This document shows, piece by piece, positions 7,610-12,784 of a stretch of 12,784 bases of DNA. The notes under the pieces are model-generated. The model saw only the letters and a program-made list of their open reading frames with translations. It was not told the DNA's origin and made no database searches. Each line of letters begins with the position of its first letter. Position 1 is the first letter of the stretch. The position numbers were made by a program, and so were the translations under genes. This DNA is from Geobacter sp. UBA6151 (GTDB lineage: Bacteria; Desulfobacterota; Desulfuromonadia; Geobacterales; Pseudopelobacteraceae): assembly GCA_002423105.1 (NCBI GenBank), contig DIUT01000009.1:1-12784 (forward strand), written 5' to 3'.

Positions 7610-8256
7610 GCACCCGGATCATCCTGGCCGACGATCACAAGATTATGCGCGACGGTCTGCGCAGCCTGATCGAGAAGGAAGACGACATGGAGGTCGTCGC
7701 CGAGGCCGAAAACGGAAGAGAGGCGGTACGGCTTACCGTTAAGCTGTCTCCGAACGTGGTTCTCATGGATTTCGCCATGCCGGGGCTGAACGGCATCGAG
7801 GCGACCCGCCAGATCATTGCCGCTGCCCCGCAGATCAAGGTGATCGCCCTGTCGATGCATGCAGACAAGCGCTACATCATCGAGATGCTCAAAGCAGGGG
7901 CTTCCGGCTACCTGCTGAAGGACAGCAGTGCCTGCGAGGAATTGGTTCGTGCCATCCGTACTACTCTCAAGAACAAGACCTACCTGAGTCATCAGGTTTC
8001 CGAACTGCTCATCGGCGATTATCTCCAGCAACTACAGAAGAGCGACGGCTCGGTATTTTCCGTGCTGTCGCTCCGGGAGCGGGAGGTCGTTCAGCTTCTT
8101 GCGGAGGGGAACAGTCCCTCCCGGATCGCTGACCTGCTCCACCTCAGCGTAAGAACCATCGAAACGCACCGCCAACACATCATGGAGAAGCTGAACATTC
8201 GCAGCGTCGCCGAACTGACCAGATACGCCATCCGCGAAGGATTGTCTCCTCTTTAA
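7606..8256 (+). CDS. NarL/FixJ-family response regulator (receiver + LuxR HTH)
   Basis: A 216-residue DNA-binding response regulator. The receiver holds acidic D9-D10, phosphoacceptor D55 in VVLMDFAMPG, switch residue S83 and K105 in GYLLKD, all intact. A LuxR-type helix-turn-helix covers about 154-210 (LSLREREVVQLLAEGNS...SVRTIETHRQHIMEKL). Its ATG overlaps the stop of the PocR kinase (ATGA at 7606-7609) behind an AAGGGGG ribosome site, so the pair is translationally coupled and is very likely a cognate two-component system. Targets cannot be read from the sequence. Autoregulation of the glgX operon and control of downstream signalling genes are both possible. Confidence 0.93.
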   Translation: MSTRIILADDHKIMRDGLRSLIEKEDDMEVVAEAENGREAVRLTVKLSPNVVLMDFAMPGLNGIEATRQIIAAAPQIKVIALSMHADKRYIIEMLKAGASGYLLKDSSACEELVRAIRTTLKNKTYLSHQVSELLIGDYLQQLQKSDGSVFSVLSLREREVVQLLAEGNSPSRIADLLHLSVRTIETHRQHIMEKLNIRSVAELTRYAIREGLSPL

Positions 8257-8257
8257 A

Positions 8258-8349
8258 CCATCACTTCTCCAGCACGTAGTTTGCGAAGTAAAAAAACCGT
8301 ACATCCCACGATATGTATTTCCCTCCTGTTTCTCTATCCTCAGGCTGAA
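8258..8349 (+). repeat. 92-bp duplicated intergenic leader, copy A
   Basis: This segment starts two bases after the response regulator stop and matches 10995-11086 in the same orientation at 82 of 92 positions without gaps. Both copies sit upstream of a signalling gene (start codons about 50-60 bp beyond the repeat end). Each contains AGCACG-N4-TTGC, a stretch of seven A, and an invariant tract TGTTTCTCTAT flanked by a potential 4-bp stem. The frame is not conserved as protein in copy B, so a non-coding role (promoter plus leader RNA) is more likely than coding. Confidence 0.85.
8270..8285 (+). promoter_or_regulatory. Sigma-54-like box in leader copy A
   Basis: AGCACG-TAGT-TTGC at 8271-8284 fits the TGGCACG-N4-TTGC sigma-54 pattern with exact spacing and an intact -12 half. 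The first G of the -24 GG is A, a significant weakness. The same 14 bases are unchanged in copy B at 11008-11021, which supports function. Transcription would start near 8296, about 114 bp before the kinase ATG. Confidence 0.38.
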
Positions 8350-8409
8350 GATGCAGCAGTTTTTTTGAGTGCATATTTGAGCCGTTTTTTACTACCAAGG
8401 AGGCAAGGC

Positions 8410-9393
8410 ATGAGAGCAGATGCGTCTGGTACTGCGGCGGTACATCTCAGTGGGGATTGGACAATTGCCGGACTTCCGCAAGCTCAATCTGCTCGGTATG
8501 CAAGGCTTCTGGAAGGTGAGATCCGGCGAAAAGATGCCGAGCTCCGCAACATGCGGGATTCCATGGAACAACGTATTCGCGAAGAATCGGAAAAGCGTGC
8601 GGCCAACGAGCATGTAATGATTCACCAGGCCAGACGGGCCGCCATGGGTGAGATGTTGGGCGCCATAGTCCATCAGTGGCGTCAGCCGCTCAATGCCCTG
8701 TCCATGATCGTGCAAAACATGAAGGAAGCCTTGGAATATGGAGAGTTCGACGGCGAATGCATGGAACATTCCGTTGCCAGGTCCATGGAGCAGATCTGTT
8801 TCATGTCCAAAACTGTCGACGTTTTCAGCAACTTTTTTAGACCTCACGGTTCGACGGAATGTTTTTGTCCTAAACAGTGCGTGGATGAAGTGGTGGCCAT
8901 GGTGAGCGGGTGGTTCACCAATTTCACAAACATACGGATCGATATTGTTGATGAGCTTGACAATGAGGTTAAGGTGCAGGGATGCCATAATGAGTTCAAA
9001 CAGGTCGTACTAAATGTTCTCTGTAATGCCCGTGATGCCATCTTGAAACAGCCACTGAAAAGCGCCGTACACTGTTCGGGCCGGATCAGCATACGAATCA
9101 GCCATGAGGGGGGTAACGTCCTTATCAGCGTTATGGATAACGGCGGCGGAATTGATGAATCGATCAGGGAGCGCATCTTCGAGCCGTACTTTACTACCAA
9201 GGAAGCAGCCAATGGGACCGGCATAGGTCTGTATCTGTCGAAGGTTATCGTTGAAACAAAAATGTATGGGACATTATGGGCGGAGAATATGCCCGAAGGG
9301 GCCTTGTTTGTCATGAGTCTTCCCGCCGCACCACAATTATCCGGAGGCGCAGATGAACGCTCTGACGCAGGACATTTCGCTGCTCTATGTTGA
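8410..9393 (+). CDS. Soluble sensor histidine kinase (HQWRQPLN type)
   Basis: A 327-residue cytoplasmic kinase without transmembrane segments. The start ATG at 8410 is chosen because a near-perfect AAGGAGG lies at 8397-8403; the frame is open upstream to a TTG at 8281, but that stretch is the duplicated leader. Residues about 30-75 form a charged coiled coil (LLEGEIRRKDAELRNMRDSMEQRIREESEKR). The dimerisation/H-box reads ARRAAMGEMLGAIVHQWRQPLN with His88. ATPase motifs are LNVLCNARDA (N206), DNGGGI (243-248), EPYFTTK (258-264) and GTGIGLYLSK (269-278). There is no obvious input domain, so the signal may come through a partner protein. Its 3' end overlaps the receiver/HD-GYP gene by 41 bp, which makes that protein the probable phosphorylation target. 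Confidence 0.9.
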   Translation: MRADASGTAAVHLSGDWTIAGLPQAQSARYARLLEGEIRRKDAELRNMRDSMEQRIREESEKRAANEHVMIHQARRAAMGEMLGAIVHQWRQPLNALSMIVQNMKEALEYGEFDGECMEHSVARSMEQICFMSKTVDVFSNFFRPHGSTECFCPKQCVDEVVAMVSGWFTNFTNIRIDIVDELDNEVKVQGCHNEFKQVVLNVLCNARDAILKQPLKSAVHCSGRISIRISHEGGNVLISVMDNGGGIDESIRERIFEPYFTTKEAANGTGIGLYLSKVIVETKMYGTLWAENMPEGALFVMSLPAAPQLSGGADERSDAGHFAALC

Positions 9394-10921
9394 AGATGAC
9401 GATTGTATCCGCACGAACATGCTCGGGTTTCTCCATCGTCGTTTCGATACCGTCTGGCTGGCGGAAAACGGCGAAGATGGGTTGAGTATTTACCGTGACA
9501 AGTTGCCCGACATCGTGATGACCGACATCAAGATGCCGGTCATGGATGGTCTGAAGATGGCGCGCGCCATCCTGGATTTGAACGACAGCGCCACAATCAT
9601 CGTCACATCGGCCCATAACGAGACAAACTATATTCTGGCGGCTATAGAAATGGGGATCAGCCACTATCTGCTCAAGCCGTTGGAACGGGACAAGCTGGAC
9701 GCAATGCTTCGGCATTGCATCAAAACGGTAAGGAAGGCGAGGAGTCTCAGCTATCAGGAACATTCTATTGTCGAAGCCTACCGGACGATCAATTCGCTGA
9801 TTGATTATGGCGAGAACAGCGTCAACACCTCACTCGGTCTCTGCACGGAAGTGGAGCGGCAACTCGACCGGATGATTGAAGGTTATCTGCGTGGAGCAAG
9901 CGGTATAAGTTCCCATGGTCCAACCAGCGTCATCATGACATTGACCCATGGCCTTTCCGGGCAACCGGTGTGGTTCTGGTATGAGATGAAAACGGACACG
10001 TGGCTTCAGAAGGCCTGTTATCTGGATCACCCGCCGGTGGATCTGAGCGTTCCGGCCGGAAGCCATAGCCTCTACTATCTCAACGAGGGCTACCCGCAGC
10101 CCGGAGACCCGCATCTCAGGCACTTTCTTGAACACTACGAACGGCGTGGAGAACACCCCCATAACCTGGTCTGGTATAGAAACGGCAGCCGCATCATATG
10201 TGCCCTGAACTATCCTTCAACCGTGACGGAGTGTGATGCGGCGGTGGTAAAGAGCCTGGCGGTACAGGCTCGATATCTGGATAATTTGTCGGGCCAACTT
10301 CAACAAACCGAGGATGCATTTCTTTACACCATCACCTCTCTGGCCCGGGCGGCAGAGGTCAATGACGAGGATACAGGCAACCACATACTGCGAGTGGGCG
10401 AATACAGCGCTGCAATCTGTCGTTGCATCGGATATCCAGATGAGCTGGCACAGACCATGGCATTGCAGAGTCAACTTCACGATGTGGGCAAGATCCATAT
10501 CCCGCCTGAAATCCTGAAAAAACCGGGAAAGCTTACCGCAACCGAGATGAAAGCCGTGCGGGATCACACCATCTTCGGAGCCAAGATCATCGGCAATCAT
10601 CCGCGCCTGGAGATGGCCCACATGATTGCCCTGTATCACCACGAGCGTTGGGACGGGTCAGGATATCCCTACGGTCTGTCCAAGACCCAGATCCCTCTGG
10701 AAGCGCGCATAGTAAGTGTTGCAGATACGTATGACGCCCTCCGCAGTGCCCGTAGCTACAAACCACCCTTTGACCATGAAACGGCTTATCGCATCATTCT
10801 CGAAGGTGACGACCGGACCAGGCCGGAGCATTTCGATCCCGATGTCCTTAATGTCTTCCGTGCGTTAAGCAATGCTATTGAAAAAATCTTCCAACGTGTC
10901 GATAGGCCCTCCCGGCACTAG
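9353..10921 (+). CDS. Response regulator with HD-GYP domain (c-di-GMP phosphodiesterase)
   Basis: A 522-residue protein. The N-terminal receiver (about 1-125) has acidic D15-D17, phosphoacceptor D58 in VMTDIKMPVMDG, T85-S86 and K108. A middle region (about 135-315) is unassigned and could be a divergent sensory domain. The C-terminal HD-GYP domain (about 320-515) has NHILRVGEYS, H376-D377 in QLHDVGKIHIP and the full HHERWDGSGYP at 429-439, followed by ARIVSVADTYDAL. All key metal and GYP residues are present, so active hydrolysis of cyclic di-GMP is expected, probably switched by phosphorylation. GGAGG at 9343-9347 precedes the ATG. The gene overlaps the upstream kinase by 41 bp, indicating one coupled kinase/output pair. 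Lowering c-di-GMP usually favours motility over biofilm. Confidence 0.93.
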   Translation: MNALTQDISLLYVEDDDCIRTNMLGFLHRRFDTVWLAENGEDGLSIYRDKLPDIVMTDIKMPVMDGLKMARAILDLNDSATIIVTSAHNETNYILAAIEMGISHYLLKPLERDKLDAMLRHCIKTVRKARSLSYQEHSIVEAYRTINSLIDYGENSVNTSLGLCTEVERQLDRMIEGYLRGASGISSHGPTSVIMTLTHGLSGQPVWFWYEMKTDTWLQKACYLDHPPVDLSVPAGSHSLYYLNEGYPQPGDPHLRHFLEHYERRGEHPHNLVWYRNGSRIICALNYPSTVTECDAAVVKSLAVQARYLDNLSGQLQQTEDAFLYTITSLARAAEVNDEDTGNHILRVGEYSAAICRCIGYPDELAQTMALQSQLHDVGKIHIPPEILKKPGKLTATEMKAVRDHTIFGAKIIGNHPRLEMAHMIALYHHERWDGSGYPYGLSKTQIPLEARIVSVADTYDALRSARSYKPPFDHETAYRIILEGDDRTRPEHFDPDVLNVFRALSNAIEKIFQRVDRPSRH

Positions 10922-10994
10922 AATAACTCACGAGGACATCATTCTGGTTCGCGCACGATAACAGACAAGAGATCACCGAGAAGATCCACATTTG

Positions 10995-11086
10995 CCATCA
11001 CCTCTCCAGCACGTAGTTTGCGTAGTAAAAAAACCGTAAATACCACGATACTTATTTCCCGCCTGTTTCTCTATGCTGAGGCTAAA
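10995..11086 (+). repeat. 92-bp duplicated intergenic leader, copy B
   Basis: Second copy of the element at 8258-8349, 82 of 92 bases identical, same orientation. It lies 50 bp before the receiver gene at 11137. The first 44 positions differ at only two sites; the second half holds eight of the ten differences. In copy B the potential stem near the 3' end is GCCT with AGGC (four pairs); in copy A it is CCTG with CAGG, shifted by one position. Confidence 0.85.
11007..11022 (+). promoter_or_regulatory. Sigma-54-like box in leader copy B
   Basis: AGCACG-TAGT-TTGC at 11008-11021, identical to the box in copy A: right spacing and -12 half, but A instead of the first conserved G in the -24 half. 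The predicted start near 11033 would give a leader of about 100 nt before the receiver gene. Confidence 0.38.
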
Positions 11087-11136
11087 TCTTATTAAGTCCT
11101 GTCAACCAGAACTGCTAAGTCACCAAGAGGTACACC

Positions 11137-11625
11137 ATGATCCATACATTGCGGATTATCCATTTGGATGACAACTACTACATCACATCTCTGATCCAGG
11201 TGCTCCTTACCGAGGAAGGGTTCGTGTGCGACATCGAGCGCGTCGAAACGGAAACGGATTTCATAGCCTTGCTAAAGCGGGGAGAATTCGATCTGGTCTT
11301 GTCCGAGTTGACCCTTTCTGGCATGAGCGGCATGACAGCCCTGGCGATGAGCCGCCAAAGGTACCCCGACCTTCCCTTTATCTTCGTCACCGATACCATG
11401 GGAGAGGAAGTTGCCATCGAGAGCCTGAAGAGTGGCGCGACCGATTACGTGCTGAAATGCCGCCTGGGGCGCCTGGGACCGGCGGTGAAACTCGCACTGC
11501 TGGAGGCTGAGGAAGGCGAAAAGCACCGCGAAAATCAGCTACACCATGCCCGGAAGCTGGAGGCTGTCGGCCGCCCGACCTGTGGGATGAACCACGATTA
11601 TGTAAAGAAAGGAGTAAAAAGATGA
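11137..11625 (+). CDS. Atypical receiver protein with Glu in place of the phosphoacceptor Asp and a vestigial H-box
   Basis: A 162-residue stand-alone receiver. D11-D12, T85 and K107 of the active site are present, but the phosphoacceptor position in FDLVLSELTLSGMSG is Glu57 (GAG at 11305-11307), where the family has Asp. It cannot be phosphorylated normally and may mimic the active state. After the receiver (about 1-125) the chain reads ENQLHHARKLEAVGRPTCGMNHDY. This matches the H-box of hybrid histidine kinases (typically KLEAVGRLAGGIAHDF) and then stops after VKKGVKR, so the protein looks like a receiver-first hybrid kinase cut off at its H-box. AAGAGG gives a ribosome site 6 nt before the ATG. 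Its TGA overlaps the chemoreceptor ATG (11622-11625), so the two are coupled. Confidence 0.85.
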   Translation: MIHTLRIIHLDDNYYITSLIQVLLTEEGFVCDIERVETETDFIALLKRGEFDLVLSELTLSGMSGMTALAMSRQRYPDLPFIFVTDTMGEEVAIESLKSGATDYVLKCRLGRLGPAVKLALLEAEEGEKHRENQLHHARKLEAVGRPTCGMNHDYVKKGVKR

Positions 11626-12784
11626 AGATCACGGATTTGAGTATCGGTAAACGCTTGGGGTTTGGATTCGGCGCTATTCTGGTATTGATGGCAGCCATGG
11701 TGGTGATCGGTATAGTCGTCTTGAAGACAATGGAGGAAAAACTCGAACACATTGTAAAGATAGAGAATCAAGCCGTCAAGAATGCACAAATTACGTCGGC
11801 GGCGACCATCACTATCACAAGCGCCATAAAAACCATTGCCATGGTGGATGACGAGAATACGCAACGTAACGCACACACCGAGATAGATGTGACCCGGAAA
11901 AGCTACAAGGAAGCGATGGACAAACTCGAATCCCTGGATAAAACGGAAAAGGGAAAAAAACTCATTGCTGAAATCAAGGCACTCCTTGCTGAAGGGAAAC
12001 CTATCAACAACAAAGTTCTCGAATTGGCAAATGCCAAGAAGAATGCCGAAGCCATCACTATAATGGTTACTGAAGCGCGGCAGAATTTTATAATGCTGCA
12101 AAACAAATTTGCCGAATTGCTCAGGTATGAGGAAGAGCAAACGACTGCTGCCTACGAGGATGCAAGGAAGTCATCCGGGCGCGCATTTTTCATTTTTGTC
12201 GTCATGGGTGCTGTCTCCTTCATAGTTGGTATCGCAATGGCGGTGTTTCTGACAAAAGGCATTACACGTCCGTTGGCACAAGGTGAATGGGCAGCAAATC
12301 GTTTATCAGAAGGAGATCTGACCATTGCTATTGCCTGTCAGAGCAAGGATGAGACCGGCCGGCTTCTTTCAGCAATGAATGAGATGGTTGAAAAGCTGCG
12401 TACCATTGTAAGCAAAGTTACCGAAACTTCCGTTCAGATTGCTTCCGCAGCAAACCAGCTCCAGTCCACCTCAACCCAGATCGCCACCGGGGCGGAGGAG
12501 GTGGCCTCCCAGAGTAACACCGTGGCCACGGCCAGCGAGGAAATGTCCGCCACATCTACAGACATTGCCCGCAACTGCACCATGGCGGCCGAGGCCTCCC
12601 GCCAGACTACCGACTCTGCCACCGCCGGGGCCGCAGTGGTGCAGGAGACCATCAGTGGCATGAACGTCATAGCCAACCGGGTGCGCGAGACTTCCAAGAC
12701 CATTGAGGCCCTGGGGAGCCGTTCTGACCAGATCGGCCAGATAGTCGGCACCATCGAAGACATCGCCGACCAGACCAACCTGCT
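11622..12784 (+). CDS. Methyl-accepting chemotaxis protein, 4HB type (3' end beyond window)
   Basis: Partial: 387 codons are visible and the frame is still open at the window edge. TM1 is at about residues 13-34, a helical periplasmic ligand-binding region of the 4HB_MCP kind at about 38-185, TM2 at about 188-211, then HAMP (ITRPLAQGEWAANRLSEGDL) and the start of the coiled-coil signalling domain. The window ends inside the conserved hairpin tip at EDIADQTNLL. AAAGGAG at 11608-11614 gives a strong ribosome site, and the ATG overlaps the receiver stop. Composition changes within the gene: about 42% GC in the sensor part (for example 12001-12060) against about 62-73% in the signalling part after about 12460. 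This suggests domain shuffling or gene conversion of the signalling half. The ligand is unknown. Confidence 0.93.
   Translation, partial: MKITDLSIGKRLGFGFGAILVLMAAMVVIGIVVLKTMEEKLEHIVKIENQAVKNAQITSAATITITSAIKTIAMVDDENTQRNAHTEIDVTRKSYKEAMDKLESLDKTEKGKKLIAEIKALLAEGKPINNKVLELANAKKNAEAITIMVTEARQNFIMLQNKFAELLRYEEEQTTAAYEDARKSSGRAFFIFVVMGAVSFIVGIAMAVFLTKGITRPLAQGEWAANRLSEGDLTIAIACQSKDETGRLLSAMNEMVEKLRTIVSKVTETSVQIASAANQLQSTSTQIATGAEEVASQSNTVATASEEMSATSTDIARNCTMAAEASRQTTDSATAGAAVVQETISGMNVIANRVRETSKTIEALGSRSDQIGQIVGTIEDIADQTNL

Larger units (their letters stand above)
10922..11136 (+). other. 215-bp intergenic region between the HD-GYP and receiver genes
   Basis: Contains leader copy B (10995-11086) and the AAGAGG ribosome site (11125-11130) of the next gene. 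No convincing terminator or additional ORF is seen in 10922-10994. The spacing and the repeated promoter-like sequence suggest that a new transcription unit begins here. Confidence 0.6.

Noticed and set aside
8281..8409. N-terminal extension of the soluble kinase from a TTG at 8281 (43 extra residues)
   Set aside because: The stretch is largely the duplicated leader, which is interrupted by a stop in copy B. AAGGAGG directly precedes the ATG at 8410.
8258..8409. Possible GEMM (c-di-GMP) riboswitch before the kinase, suggested by the HD-GYP context
   Set aside because: The conserved GEMM core sequence is not visible in either leader copy.
10922..10994. Intrinsic terminator after the HD-GYP gene
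   Set aside because: No GC-rich stem followed by a T-run was found.
10942..11111. 8-bp inverted repeat TTCTGGTT (10942-10949) and AACCAGAA (11104-11111) flanking leader copy B
   Set aside because: An 8-bp match over this span is not unlikely by chance, and copy A has no equivalent. No transposase or target duplication is present.

Overview
The window looks like chromosome from a Geobacter-like member of the Desulfuromonadia (Deltaproteobacteria in older usage). This is inferred from gene style, not from a search: a PocR-type sensor kinase, a soluble histidine kinase of the 'MGEM...HQWRQPLN' type, a receiver/HD-GYP protein, a 4HB-type chemoreceptor and sigma-54-like promoter boxes, packed closely in sequence of about 55-63% GC. 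No rRNA, tRNA, CRISPR array or intact transposase was seen.

Layout. (1) 1-2608, minus strand, AT-rich (roughly 40% GC in places): an accessory patch. It holds a translationally coupled pair, the three-Cys-motif partner protein TcmP and a DUF5131/Gp37-Gp68 three-Cys protein. Upstream lie a decayed BRO-N (phage antirepressor/DinD-like) remnant and a doubtful small ORF. Two short hairpins follow the DUF5131 stop. (2) 2609-8256, plus strand: a tight four-gene operon of glycogen debranching enzyme GlgX, a long-type 6-phosphofructokinase, a PocR-PAS histidine kinase and a NarL/FixJ-type response regulator. A good sigma-54-like -24/-12 box lies just upstream. (3) 8258-9393 and 9353-10921: a soluble histidine kinase overlapping a receiver/HD-GYP gene (c-di-GMP phosphodiesterase). 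(4) 10922 to the end: a small receiver protein whose phosphoacceptor Asp is replaced by Glu and which ends in a vestigial histidine-kinase H-box. It overlaps by ATGA a methyl-accepting chemotaxis protein that runs off the window.

How the parts fit. GlgX releases unbranched glucan from glycogen and phosphofructokinase commits hexose phosphate to glycolysis. A PocR kinase and regulator in the same transcript suggest that glycogen use is tied to a sensed metabolite. Modules 3 and 4 are signalling modules (c-di-GMP turnover, chemotaxis). Both are preceded by near-identical 92-bp intergenic sequences (8258-8349 and 10995-11086, 82 of 92 bases the same), each carrying a sigma-54-like box. The two transcription units are therefore probably co-regulated. 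This duplicated leader, the Asp-to-Glu receiver with its fossil H-box, and the TcmP/three-Cys pair beside a phage-type remnant are the most interesting items.
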